A stretch of 64,000 bases of DNA from Nitrosospira multiformis. Its GTDB lineage: Bacteria > Pseudomonadota > Gammaproteobacteria > Burkholderiales > Nitrosomonadaceae. Shown here piece after piece: positions 51,248-59,553 of the stretch. The stretch is from the NCBI RefSeq assembly GCF_900103165.1, contig NZ_FNKY01000001.1:372001-436000 (forward strand), given 5' to 3'. The translations under genes and the position numbers were made by a program. Below the pieces are notes generated by a model. The model saw only the letters and a list, made by a program, of their open reading frames with translations, did no database searches and was not told the DNA's origin. How positions within the stretch are numbered: the stretch's first letter is position 1; each line of letters starts with the position of its first letter.

Positions 51248-51454
51248 ATGACAAGCATTAATCGCCTACAGAATGTCGTTGAAGGTCTTTATGAGACATC
51301 AAAAATGGCAACTAAAAGTAATAGTGGTAATAGCGGGAAAATAGGACGTGATGCTGGTACTGGACAGTTTATTCCTGTAAGGGAAGCTCAACGTCGTCCA
51401 AAGACAACGGTAGTGGAAACACGTACACCGCCTAGCCCGTCGAAGAAGAAGTAA
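51248..51454 (+). CDS. Small conserved protein with GTGxF...RRPxTTVxET motif
   Basis: A 68-residue basic protein. The C-terminal half DAGTGQFIPVREAQRRP followed by TTVVETRT resembles small proteins, common in mobile regions, that share G-T-G-x-F and P-x-T-T-V-x-E. An internal ATG (51305, MATKSNSG) could be the true start since the first 19 residues look unrelated. A good terminator follows. Function unknown. Confidence 0.6.
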   Translation: MTSINRLQNVVEGLYETSKMATKSNSGNSGKIGRDAGTGQFIPVREAQRRPKTTVVETRTPPSPSKKK

Positions 51455-51474
51455 CTAATAATAGGTAAGAAACT

Positions 51475-51499
51475 GGCCCTGCTTCGGTGGGGCCTTTTT
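51475..51499 (+). terminator. Rho-independent terminator
   Basis: Stem GGCCCTGC/GTGGGGCC (two G-T pairs) with a TTCG tetraloop followed by TTTTT, 20 bases after the stop of the small gene at 51454. Confidence 0.8.
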
Positions 51500-51623
51500 A
51501 CTTTAGACCATATATGTGTATGGCGATCCAATTTTAAGAGGACCAGAATGGTTTCTATCCCTGCTATTCAGTTATGTTTTCACCCTGCCGTTAATAGTGA
51601 TATCTATGAATTAATCTATAAAA

Positions 51624-52094
51624 ATGATCCTCACTAGATTTGTTTTTATTTCGGCATTCTTTTTAATTTTCTCACTTACGGGATGTGGTAAAGAACCTCA
51701 TTACGACGACAGCATCCCACATGAGTATATAACTGCCTTAACCACCGATAAGCAACTAACCACTTTCAGTGCTTCGGAAGCGAAATATCTATTGTCAGGC
51801 GTAAATCATTTTAAACCAGGTGAATGTCAGGGGCAGCTGGATAATATTAATGAGCGAAAAGCGAAACTATGGATGGGCACTTTAAATCAAACTGAGGGAC
51901 GGGATATTAAAGGCGTGGTGTTCATGTGCGAAATTGATATAGGTGAAGATCAAGAATGTTTGAATAAGATGTTAAATCATATTTCTGATGATGGTGAACG
52001 GGGAACCGCAAAAACGTTTGCAAGAACGCTTCGTTTATGCCGTATTACAAAAATAATAGGGAAAGAAAAGGCGGTCTTGTTAAGAAATGAATGA
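51624..52094 (+). CDS. Hypothetical lipoprotein
   Basis: A 156-residue protein with a signal peptide (FVFISAFFLIFSL) ending in the lipobox LTGC. The mature part has four more cysteines (GECQG, FMCEID, QECLN, LRLCR), which could form two disulfides in the periplasm. No family is recognised. AT-rich codon use differs from the genes left of tRNA-Lys. Confidence 0.6.
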   Translation: MILTRFVFISAFFLIFSLTGCGKEPHYDDSIPHEYITALTTDKQLTTFSASEAKYLLSGVNHFKPGECQGQLDNINERKAKLWMGTLNQTEGRDIKGVVFMCEIDIGEDQECLNKMLNHISDDGERGTAKTFARTLRLCRITKIIGKEKAVLLRNE

Positions 52095-52187
52095 AATAGC
52101 TATACGTTGTTTTTTTCGTGTTTATCCGGAAATCGATTTATTTAGTATGTCGTCATTTCTCAGAACCCCCGATGGGAATAACTAGCT

Positions 52188-53069
52188 ATGATAAAAACCG
52201 TTCAGTTCACACTTTCATTTACCGGGAATGATTCGGATAGACACTTAATAGACTTTTACGATGTTTCGAAAGCTCTCATAGGATTCCAGCGATCTATAGC
52301 CCTTACCACCCATCTTGTTTTAAATAACGAAATAATTACGCAAGCACCTTATCTTAAAGGTGCCACTATCTATGCGCTTCCATCTGAAGCAGGAAGTTGG
52401 AAAATGACGGCTGTAGTGATGGCTTCCTTATATCATCTAGGAACGGCCCCCATTAATACTCCAATCGGGCATCTGATACATTCACTGTATGACTATGTGG
52501 TTTCGGAAAGTCTTGGATTTCATGTTGATTATGATAAGACATTGAAAAAGCTGTACGATGAATCGGACATAAAAAAAACTCAGTTGCCACAAATAAGAGA
52601 ATCACAAGCGCATTCCCTAGTAGAAAAATGTTCCCCCGCTATTGAAGAAATGCATAGGCCTATTTACAAGGGACATACGGCTAAAAAAGGCAGAATCGTC
52701 ACTACCATTGGTGATAGGAAAATCCCTTTGCAGCAAAGTCTAACAATTGAAACATATGATTTCATTCATGAGACCCACATATCTGCTGAACCAGAAGAGA
52801 TTCAGGGTCGTATTTCCGGTTACTACAAAAATACGTTCAAGGGAAAGATATTTGATAAAAGCATAGGCTGGCCGGTTTCGTTTGAGCTAAGGGATCAAGC
52901 AAGAAATCGAATCGCTTTTGATCTCATAATTCGCAGCTTGCACGCGAATGCCTTAAGTTTAACCAATGAAAATAGTATCGTTTTTTGTAAAGCATACAGG
53001 ATGACTAGCAAATCTGGTCAATTGAAAGGTTTTCTGATAACTGAAGTTTCTAGCAAACCCTTATCTTAA
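52188..53069 (+). CDS. Uncharacterised 293-residue protein
   Basis: A cytoplasmic-looking protein with no signal peptide. It begins MIKTVQFTLSFTGNDSDRH and includes FYDVSKALIGFQRSIALTTH, a central helical segment, and a C-terminal half rich in beta strands (GRISGYYKNTFKGKIF, RNRIAFDLII). The composition is AT-rich. No motif of a known enzyme was seen. Proteins of this kind occur in genomic islands and a phage- or defence-linked role is possible but not shown. Confidence 0.6.
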   Translation: MIKTVQFTLSFTGNDSDRHLIDFYDVSKALIGFQRSIALTTHLVLNNEIITQAPYLKGATIYALPSEAGSWKMTAVVMASLYHLGTAPINTPIGHLIHSLYDYVVSESLGFHVDYDKTLKKLYDESDIKKTQLPQIRESQAHSLVEKCSPAIEEMHRPIYKGHTAKKGRIVTTIGDRKIPLQQSLTIETYDFIHETHISAEPEEIQGRISGYYKNTFKGKIFDKSIGWPVSFELRDQARNRIAFDLIIRSLHANALSLTNENSIVFCKAYRMTSKSGQLKGFLITEVSSKPLS

Positions 53070-53251
53070 GATTGACAAACAATCGGTTAACGCATTGGTT
53101 GATGGCGGTCTGCGATCCCTTATAATCTGTACGACCCCTCATGAAATACACTATGAAACCCTACAATCGATTTAAATCAGGTAGCTAAGGGGTGTAAGTA
53201 TGCCTGTATGAAATTTAATGCTTCTCAAGATCATTAGATGACGCTTTCTTG

Positions 53252-53614
53252 CTAACTTAAATCGAATAATTTCATAATAACAATTACTGGTATTCCAATG
53301 AAAATAAGCATAAAAAAGCCAATCATGAATAGCATATGTCCTATTCCGCCGATGAAGGCGGCTATCTGATTTATGAGATGCCCTGCGGACATTCGCCTAA
53401 TATCCTTTGAAAAAATCCCAATAAAAATCTTGAGAATAAACACAACTACACAAAATACAGCAAGAATAACCGCGAAAAACAATGCACGCGAAAGGTCAGA
53501 ATCGTCGCATGCACCATATCGATTACAACCGAAATCCGCCCATGCGAAAGAAGGAAATATAATCAATGGCAGATAGGTTAAGGTTCTTATCTGTAGTAGT
53601 CGCGACTTCATCAT
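53252..53614 (-). CDS. Hypothetical inner-membrane protein
   Basis: A 120-residue protein from the ATG at 53614 (MMKSRLLQIR). It has an N-terminal signal-like helix ending at SFAWA, a short cysteine-bearing loop (FGCNRYGACDDSD), then two or three hydrophobic helices. The longer frame to 53659 lacks support. No family recognised. Confidence 0.5.
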   Translation of the reverse strand: MMKSRLLQIRTLTYLPLIIFPSFAWADFGCNRYGACDDSDLSRALFFAVILAVFCVVVFILKIFIGIFSKDIRRMSAGHLINQIAAFIGGIGHMLFMIGFFMLIFIGIPVIVIMKLFDLS

Positions 53615-53682
53615 ATCAATTAAAAGATAACGACTTAGTAATGGAGGGGACGGTACCAAGACCTCCCCCGACTATAAGATTA

Positions 53683-54180
53683 TTATTTAACTATTGGTTT
53701 GATATTGAATCGTTCATAGAAGCTATCTTCCATCGCAGCCCGCAACTCAGTTTCGTGCACCTTCAAAACAATGAATGAGTCATGGATGGGAAGGCAGACT
53801 ATGCCGACCTCAGTGAGTCGCTTGAGAATCACTTCAGCAACCCATGAATCCGTATTCTGTAAAGTCATTCCGAACCCCGGATTATAGAAATACTCTTTAA
53901 TAACGGAATGCTTCTCTTCGATTTTCTGAAGTAAGTCTTCAGCGTTCGTGATATGAAACTCACCCCTAATTGTGTTGATAGCATGTTGCCTGTCACGACA
54001 ATTGAACAGCACCAGAAATGCTTTTTTCACATCGCCACGTTCACATCCGACGATGGTATAGGGATCGTCTGTAACGGATAATCCTTTGAAGGCATAGGCG
54101 ATGGTGGGATGAAAAGCAGCATAATCTAATTCGACTACCGGCCGATGCGGAGGCGGGCGGGCTGATTTGCTACGAAGCAT
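53683..54180 (-). pseudogene. Truncated family-A-like polymerase palm fragment
   Basis: The recognisable part (53683 to about 54141) carries three ordered blocks like those of family A or single-subunit polymerases: motif A-like VVELDYAAFHP, motif B-like RGDVKKAFLVLFN, and motif C-like LPIHDSFIV. The N-terminal half is missing: residues before PVVELDY are encoded by DNA that belongs to the GC-rich acetyltransferase gene on the other strand. The gene was therefore cut by recombination. Similar proteins occur on plasmids and islands; the exact family is not certain. Confidence 0.55.
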
Positions 54181-54968
54181 TCAAGACGATTTCCGGGCAA
54201 CATAATTTTCCTCCGGATTTTCCCTCGTCCGAGGTGGCGTGTAGCCTCTTTTCATCGCTATTGTCACGCCCTGACGTGTACTCGGTGGTGGCCGAGAGTG
54301 AGGGGCGGATCGTGGGCAGCAATTTCCTGTGGGAAGATGCGGCCATCGCGGGTATCGGTCCACTGACGATCGCCCCGGACATCCAAAACAGCGCCCTCGG
54401 CCGACGCCTGATGGAGGACGTATTGGCGTGTGCCCGGCGGAAACGGTTCGCCGGGGTGCGCCTGGTGCAAGCCGCCTATCATAACCGTTCCCTGGCCCTT
54501 TATGCCAAACTGGGGTTCGACATACGGGAGCCACTGGCAAACCTGCAGGGACCAGCGCTGCGACTCGATATTCCCGGCCACACCGTCCGTTCCGCGCAAG
54601 CCGAGGATGAGAACGCTTGCAATCGTCTCTGTCAAAACGTCCACGGTCACGATCGGGGTCAAGAGCTACGTCAAGCAATCCAGCAAGGCACTGCCACCAT
54701 CGTTGAACACGCCGGTCGCATCACCGGCTACGCCACATTAATCGGGTTCTTTGGGCATGCCGTGGGGGAGAGCAATGAAGATCTCAAGGCCCTCATCGGG
54801 GCTGCGGAGGCCTTCGCGGGGCCGGGGTTTCTCCTGCCCACGCGCAATGGCGAACTGTTCCGCTGGTGCTTGCAGCACGGACTTCGCGTCGTTCAGCCCA
54901 TGACATTGATGAGCTTCGGGCTCTACACCCAGCCTTCGGGCACTTTCCTGCCTTCGATTCTCTTTTGA
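54138..54968 (+). pseudogene. GNAT acetyltransferase, 5'-truncated at a recombination junction
   Basis: Two-domain N-acetyltransferase. Homology to the family starts at PADAEAGGLICYEAF (54138) and continues through FPPDFPS, VVAESEGRIVGSNFL, the acetyl-CoA block QNSALGRRLMEDVL, and VRLVQAAYHNRSLALYAKLG. The first few residues with the start codon are replaced by the polymerase fragment. A GTG at 54234 opens a 244-residue frame that lacks the first helix. The gene is GC-rich between AT-rich neighbours, a sign of transfer. It may be non-functional. Confidence 0.7.
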
Positions 54969-55028
54969 AAGCGGGTCATCTTTCTTAGGCGCATTTTTTC
55001 TTGACGGCGAATGCCTTCCATTGCTGAG

Positions 55029-55262
55029 CTATATATCAAGAGTAGCCCCTATCCTCGCACCGACCCTCCGGTAGAGGTAAGCCTGTTTAAGAAATCCATC
55101 TTGATCTAACCAAGCATCATCAACTCGGAACTCTGTCTCGGGTACTGGAGTCCCCTTAACTCGGTTAATAATGGTCTCAAGAGTAGCAGGCCTCTCCGAC
55201 CTGATCATGTCCTCTTCTGCTTGGCTATAGCTATCGTAATACATAACGGTAATCGTTGCCAT
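55029..55262 (-). CDS. Small hypothetical protein
   Basis: A 77-residue protein starting MATITVMYYDSYSQAEE, with GGAG upstream of the ATG at 55262; an ATG three codons earlier is possible. The frame is open to 55469 but that part looks unlike a protein N-terminus. The C-terminal AYLYRRVGARIG segment is basic. No family recognised. Confidence 0.5.
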   Translation of the reverse strand: MATITVMYYDSYSQAEEDMIRSERPATLETIINRVKGTPVPETEFRVDDAWLDQDGFLKQAYLYRRVGARIGATLDI

Positions 55263-55634
55263 TTCACTCTCCATTAGTAGTTTTCGATTGTGTTTCGGGT
55301 TACTCAATTGTCCCTTTAGGTATTTACGGCATTGCGAGATTTCTCTTGAATTTATTTTGTTAAATTTGATTCCAGTTGCACTCTTGGGTGATTTGACCAT
55401 TGAACCCAGATACATGCATGGGGAAACCCGTTTTAATTGATCTTGATAAGCCCTAATCTGGAACGCCAAGTCAAACTACTAGAAACATATAAACCGAATT
55501 ACAGCTGCCGAACTGCGAACAACTTGAATGCTCAATCAGCAGCAACAAGCATGTAAATTTCATACTCGGCACCGGCGGCTATTACATTTGCAGGTACTAT
55601 CTGGATTCGCCCACTCAAGATATGCAATCTCCCA

Positions 55635-56975
55635 ATGCAAAGAGAAGTTGAAGAAAAATCCAGGTATGCCGTCGTGGCGGCCGTACAACTGCCGAGCGTG
55701 AGCGATAGCGAGTTCGAGGCGTCGCTGAGCGAGCTACGCGAACTCGCAAAAACACTGGGGTATGAGGTTGTTCGCACATTCGTGCAGAAGCGCTCAAACT
55801 TCGATACAACAGCATACCTTGGCGTCGGCAAGCGGCAGGAAATACGCAACTTCATGAACAATGAACCTACCGAGTTTGAGGAAATAGTCGCTAACCCTCA
55901 TAGTTGGAATATCGATACCATCCTGGTCGACCACGAGATCTCGCCATCACAGGCGCGCAACCTTGAAAAGGAGGCCGGCTGCGAAGTAATGGACCGCACT
56001 ATGGTCATCCTCGAAATTTTTCATCGCAACGCCCGCTCTCGCGCTGCGCGTGCCCAGGTGGAGATCGCGCGCCTCGGGTACATGGCACCGCGCCTGCGCG
56101 AGGCGGCGAAGCTTGCGGGGCCGCAAGGACGGCAGCGCAGCGGCGTCGGTGGCCGGGGAGGCGGCGAGTCGCACACTGAATTGGATCGACGCAAGATCCG
56201 TGACCGCATCGCCGAACTTCAACAGGAAATCATCACAATGGATGTGGAGCGCAAGACTCAGCGTGCGCGGCGGCAAGAGCGCCAGGGGTTCGCTGGCGTG
56301 GCCCTCGTCGGCTATACAAACGCCGGCAAGTCCACCTTGATGCGGGCGCTCACGGGAAGCGAGGTGCTGGTCGCGAATAAACTCTTCGCTACGCTTGATA
56401 CCACCGTGCGTGCCCTCCACCCCGAGAGCGTGCCGCGTGTGCTCGTCAGTGACACGGTCGGTTTCATAAAGAATTTGCCACACGGACTCGTCGCCTCGTT
56501 CAAGTCAACGCTAGAAGAAGCGCTTGATGCATCCCTGCTGCTCCATGTCATCGATGCAAGCGACCCCGGGTTTGAGCGCCAGCTTGAGGTTACCGATGGA
56601 GTGCTTGAGGAGATCGGTGCAAATGTCGTGCCGCGTATCCGCGTCTTCAACAAGATCGACCACGTCGGCGATGCAACAGCGCAAGCTGAACGCGAAGCGG
56701 CCTTGCGAACACAGTACCCGGATTGCGTCGTGATGAGTGCACACCGCCCTGACGAAGTCGCGAAACTCCGCCAGACAATCGTCGCGTTTTTCCAGCGGGA
56801 TCTGGTGGAGGCCGAGCTTTTCCTTCCCTGGTCGGCACAGCAACTGCGTGGGGAAATCTACGCAAGCTGTCAGGTGCTGGAGGAGTACTCAGACAGTGAG
56901 GGCGCCTTCTTTCGGGTTCGTGGCGAGCCCAATGCCGTGAAGAACCTGCGCGAGCAGTTCAGCCAGGTGTTATAA
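55635..56975 (+). CDS. HflX-family ribosome-associated GTPase
   Basis: A 446-residue GTPase. The N-terminal HflX domain (AYLGVGKRQEI, TILVDHEISPSQARNLE, EVMDRTMVILEIFHRNARS) and a glycine-rich hinge (GVGGRGGGESHTELDRR) precede the G domain: G1 GYTNAGKST at about residue 226, G3 DTVGFIKNLPHGL, G4 FNKID. HflX splits stalled ribosomes. It is GC-rich and isolated among AT-rich orphan genes, without hfq or hflKC, so it is probably an acquired extra copy. Confidence 0.93.
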   Translation: MQREVEEKSRYAVVAAVQLPSVSDSEFEASLSELRELAKTLGYEVVRTFVQKRSNFDTTAYLGVGKRQEIRNFMNNEPTEFEEIVANPHSWNIDTILVDHEISPSQARNLEKEAGCEVMDRTMVILEIFHRNARSRAARAQVEIARLGYMAPRLREAAKLAGPQGRQRSGVGGRGGGESHTELDRRKIRDRIAELQQEIITMDVERKTQRARRQERQGFAGVALVGYTNAGKSTLMRALTGSEVLVANKLFATLDTTVRALHPESVPRVLVSDTVGFIKNLPHGLVASFKSTLEEALDASLLLHVIDASDPGFERQLEVTDGVLEEIGANVVPRIRVFNKIDHVGDATAQAEREAALRTQYPDCVVMSAHRPDEVAKLRQTIVAFFQRDLVEAELFLPWSAQQLRGEIYASCQVLEEYSDSEGAFFRVRGEPNAVKNLREQFSQVL

Positions 56976-57078
56976 ATTCAGCGTCTTTGATTCCGGCACG
57001 CCGATTCTATGTATTAGCCCGGATGTTTCATAAATTCGCGTGATGATTGCGCAGGATTCTGTTTTGTAGGGAGATTTT

Positions 57079-57246
57079 GTGAAAGAGTGGCGTAGTTATT
57101 CATACCTGACCCATTCTCAAACGGCACAGATGATCAATATTCGACTGGCAGCAACACCAGATAAGTATAAAATGGCCCCGGCTTGGACTTGGAAACTGCG
57201 GTCAATGGCGGCAAAAATTAATAACGATCCAAGCAGGAACCGCTAA
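57079..57246 (+). CDS. Possible 55-residue protein (GTG start)
   Basis: A short frame starting GTG with AGGGAG six bases upstream, reading KEWRSYSYLTHSQTAQM and ending NNDPSRNR. Basic and Trp-rich. It is shorter than typical gene-caller limits. No family recognised; the ribosome site is the main support. Confidence 0.35.
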   Translation: MKEWRSYSYLTHSQTAQMINIRLAATPDKYKMAPAWTWKLRSMAAKINNDPSRNR

Positions 57247-57302
57247 TTATCGGGTAGTTGCATTTATTACTATGCGAACATCATCAATGCGAGGAGAGCA
57301 TC

Positions 57303-57374
57303 ATGGCAAAAGGTCAGCAAAGGAAAACCAAAGAAGCAAAGAAACCAAAAAAGAAACCGACACCCGCTATCTGA
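57303..57374 (+). CDS. Lys-rich micro-protein MAKGQQRKTKEAKKPKKKP
   Basis: A 23-residue frame with GAGGAG before the ATG. It matches the start of a group of small lysine-rich proteins common in proteobacteria (MAKGQ..R..KEAKKPK), which are usually 30-60 residues, so this copy may be C-terminally truncated. Function unknown. Confidence 0.5.
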   Translation: MAKGQQRKTKEAKKPKKKPTPAI

Positions 57375-57454
57375 CTCGTTCTTGCGCTGAGCAGATCAAG
57401 TGTGAGGCCGCATGGCGGTGGAGCATCAAGTATCACAGAAAGAGGAGTGAGTCA

Positions 57455-57781
57455 TCAGGCGTCCAGTAGCCGGCGAGCCAGCAGCGATTGCATGTCCCTC
57501 CGCCCGTCCGCGATCAGGTAGATGTAAACACGTCGCTCAACAATACGATAGATCACCCGGTAAGGCTTGAAGAAGATCTGGCGAAAGTCACGGATACCCA
57601 GTACCAGCAATTCCTTGGGGTGGCTACCGCGTTCCGGAAAAGTTATCAGCGTTTCGACGGTTTCGAGCAATTTATCCAGTACATAACCCGCGCTAGCAGG
57701 AGAATCGAAGTCTGCGACATAGTCGCAAATCGCTTCGAGGTCGCGTTCTGCCCCTTCGGTAAGCAGCACCTCATACCGCAT
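57455..57781 (-). CDS. RelE/ParE-family toxin
   Basis: A 108-residue protein with the ParE/RelE fold signatures: LLTEGAERDLEAICDYVADF at the N-terminus and DFRQIFFKPYRVIYRIVERR with VYIYLIADGRRDM near the end. It probably inhibits gyrase or cleaves mRNA. The ATG shares one base with the antitoxin stop (TGATG), so the two are translationally coupled. Confidence 0.88.
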   Translation of the reverse strand: MRYEVLLTEGAERDLEAICDYVADFDSPASAGYVLDKLLETVETLITFPERGSHPKELLVLGIRDFRQIFFKPYRVIYRIVERRVYIYLIADGRRDMQSLLARRLLDA

Positions 57782-58056
57782 CAGCGTCCGGCTTGCTTGG
57801 CGCGCAGCCGAGCGACCACATCGCTAACCAGCGTGATTTTCCCTGCTTCAATCTCCTGATTGCCGAGCGCAAGAATCTTAAGCAGCGACAGCGTTTCCTG
57901 CGTTTCCTCATAGGAAGCCACATCCTGGATTACTGCCTTCGCCTCGCCGTTCTGTGTAATGACCAGCGGTTCACGTTGCTCGGCCAGTTGTAGCAATACC
58001 TCTGCCGCATTGGCCTTCAGGTAACTAATCGGTTTAACTTGGGTTGAGTAGCGCAT
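57781..58056 (-). CDS. Phd/YefM-family antitoxin
   Basis: A 91-residue protein starting MRYSTQVKPISYLKANAAE, with the Phd/YefM DNA-binding N-domain and EPLVITQNGEAKAVIQD motif. It should neutralise the ParE-like toxin and repress the pair. Start at 58056 follows AAAGGAGG; the longer frame to 58128 is not supported. Confidence 0.88.
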   Translation of the reverse strand: MRYSTQVKPISYLKANAAEVLLQLAEQREPLVITQNGEAKAVIQDVASYEETQETLSLLKILALGNQEIEAGKITLVSDVVARLRAKQAGR

Positions 58057-58186
58057 GACGCCTCCTTTCAGATCATATAAAGACCAAATATAGTCTCTTT
58101 TTAATCTTTGAACAATACCTCGCCTCACTCAATCGCTCGACTATCGGATAACTAATTCTGTTGAGTTGCATATTAAGGAAAGTAAA

Positions 58187-58309
58187 TTATCCAAACTCAG
58201 CGTATGGGTTTTCGTCTTCACCCTTAAAGACAGGAATCTTTGGTCGATCTGCAGGGCTCATTTCTGAATTTTCTATTTTTGGGATGTGAAAAAACTTCGT
58301 GCAGGTCAT
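58187..58309 (-). pseudogene. Terminase-small-subunit-like C-terminal fragment, copy 1
   Basis: A 40-codon frame whose end, MSPADRPKIP...NPYAEFG, is closely matched by a second copy at 60429-60575 (MSPADRSKGS...NPYAEFG). The pattern (L)GMSPADR then NPYAEFG resembles the end of phage P27-type small terminase subunits; that link is by recall and tentative. Only the tail is present, so it is a relic. Confidence 0.4.
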
Positions 58310-58387
58310 CTCATCATTCTTTTCTACTATTTTTATTTATTCGGCGTAACCTTTAGAGTTAATGCCTAATTAAATTAGAAGATCACG

Positions 58388-58591
58388 ATGAACACATTCT
58401 TTTTCATAGTAGTACCAGAGGTGATTCTGGCTGGCGATGTAGTCCATTTTGATGGTCAGATTGCAGAGTACGCATTCGAGGCTAATTCAGAGAGAGAAGC
58501 CCTTGACTTAGTATTCCCGCAATTCTGCTGCGAACATCCTCACCACTCTCACGAATCAACGAAATATCAGATAAATTGTATATCGAGCTAG
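58388..58591 (+). CDS. Small hypothetical protein, His/Cys-containing tail
   Basis: A 67-residue protein beginning MNTFFFIVVPEVILAGD and ending with CCEHPHHSHEST and CISS. Acidic middle (AEYAFEANSEREALDLV). Ribosome site is weak. No family recognised. Confidence 0.4.
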   Translation: MNTFFFIVVPEVILAGDVVHFDGQIAEYAFEANSEREALDLVFPQFCCEHPHHSHESTKYQINCISS

Positions 58592-58635
58592 AAATCCACT
58601 TTAAACCTAGCCCAACTCAATATATAGGAGGATCT

Positions 58636-58770
58636 ATGGAATGGATTTTAGGGGCGGTGATCGCCTTTGTGATGGGAGGTTTAATTGGGACGAAATTGGG
58701 GCGCCAGAGAACTGAACTTCGGCAAAAAAAGAGTGCGCGCGAATGGGAAAAAGCCAAAGATAAAAAATAA
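58636..58770 (+). CDS. Small single-helix membrane protein (44 residues)
   Basis: From the ATG at 58636, with AGGAGG seven bases upstream. One N-terminal glycine-rich helix (LGAVIAFVMGGLIGTKLG) followed by a strongly charged cytoplasmic tail (QKKSAREWEKAKDKK). Resembles phage- or island-borne small membrane proteins. A longer frame from 58576 has no ribosome site. Confidence 0.55.
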   Translation: MEWILGAVIAFVMGGLIGTKLGRQRTELRQKKSAREWEKAKDKK

Positions 58771-58773
58771 AAA

Positions 58774-58796
58774 GCCCGGTAGGAGCACTCCCGGGC
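58774..58796. terminator. Hairpin after the 44-residue gene
   Basis: Stem GCCCGG/CCGGGC with an 11-base loop three bases after the stop codon. T-rich sequence is on the minus-strand side only, so termination of the plus-strand gene is uncertain. Confidence 0.45.
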
Positions 58797-58897
58797 AATA
58801 TCCCATAGACCTGTTTTCTATATGGCTTTTCGTACAGAATTAGTAAGCAGAAAGAATAAGAATAATGACGTATCTGACCTGCCAAGGAGGTGGCGCG

Positions 58898-58975
58898 ATG
58901 AATGCCTTTTTAGTATTTTGGGGTTCATATATTCTTGTGCTTGTCGCTGGATTGGGAGTACTAGTAATAGGTTGA
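58898..58975 (+). CDS. Micro-membrane protein (25 residues)
   Basis: Starts ATG with a near-perfect ribosome site AAGGAGGTG eight bases upstream and encodes a single hydrophobic helix (YILVLVAGLGVLVIG) after MNAFLVFWGS. No charged residue occurs. The strong ribosome site argues that it is translated. Similar tiny hydrophobic peptides are known as type I toxins or membrane modulators; the role here is unknown. Confidence 0.5.
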   Translation: MNAFLVFWGSYILVLVAGLGVLVIG

Positions 58976-58980
58976 GATAC

Positions 58981-59083
58981 GAAAAAGCCGCATGTAACGG
59001 GCTTTGGAACTTCTTGGAATTTGCTGGAACATCTAAATGGGACGGGGAGGTCGAATATGGCTCAGATACCGCATGAATAAAAG
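58981..59083. repeat. Diverged copy of the tRNA-Ala 3' end and flank (attachment-site-like), copy 1
   Basis: The order terminator stem (AAAAAGCC...GGGCTTT), GGAACTTC-like, TGGAACATCTAA and a GACG-GGAGG-TCGAA core matches 63571-63655, the terminator and 3' end of tRNA-Ala. The right part, CTCAGATACCGCATGAATAAAAG, matches copy 2 at 59924. This is how a left attachment site (chromosome flank, tRNA core, element end) would look. Confidence 0.6.
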
Positions 59084-59103
59084 TTGCTCAAGCTTTTTTC
59101 AAG

Positions 59104-59553
59104 TCAAACATAATGAATCAAGCAAGCGCCAGCGTAGCGCGCCGATTTTTTCCATTGCCAGGGTGGAGTAGGCGATTTGTCGGCCCATAATCCGCGCTGT
59201 TGGCGCTTTGCTTCGTGCTCAAAAATAAAGAGATTATGATCCTTGGCGTACTTACGATAGACCCACGCCATGCCGCGACTGACTTGCTCCAAGTTTGCAT
59301 CAACACCATCGCAACTGACACGAGCCACGGTTCGGCCAAGTTGATCTTTTGCGCGTGGCGTGACTTTCGCCTGTTTACCAAAGCATAAATCAGAGAGCGA
59401 TTGTTTGGATTTGGCGCCGAATGGCTGCCCGTTTTCTGGCGCGTCTATTTCGGCCAGCCTGATCTTGACCTGCTGCTTATCCTCGTTCAGAACGGTGAGC
59501 GTGTCGCCATCAGAAATGCCGATGACTGTGGCGAGGAATGCAGCTATGAGCAT
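59104..59553 (-). CDS. Thermonuclease-family (SNase-like) nuclease
   Basis: A 149-residue staphylococcal-nuclease-fold protein with a short exported-type N-terminus (MLIAAFLATVIGI). Active-site residues are in SDGDTLTVL, IRLAEIDAPE, and the second arginine block QLGRTVARVSC; ANLEQVSRGMAWVYRKYA completes the fold. It probably degrades extracellular or periplasmic DNA with calcium. A broken second copy is at 62425-62658. Confidence 0.88.
   Translation of the reverse strand: MLIAAFLATVIGISDGDTLTVLNEDKQQVKIRLAEIDAPENGQPFGAKSKQSLSDLCFGKQAKVTPRAKDQLGRTVARVSCDGVDANLEQVSRGMAWVYRKYAKDHNLFIFEHEAKRQQRGLWADKSPTPPWQWKKSARYAGACLIHYV

Noticed and set aside
57012-57040. GCCCGGATGTTTCATAAATT sequence that looks like an insertion-sequence end
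   Set aside because: No partner inverted repeat and no transposase nearby; a single end cannot be confirmed.
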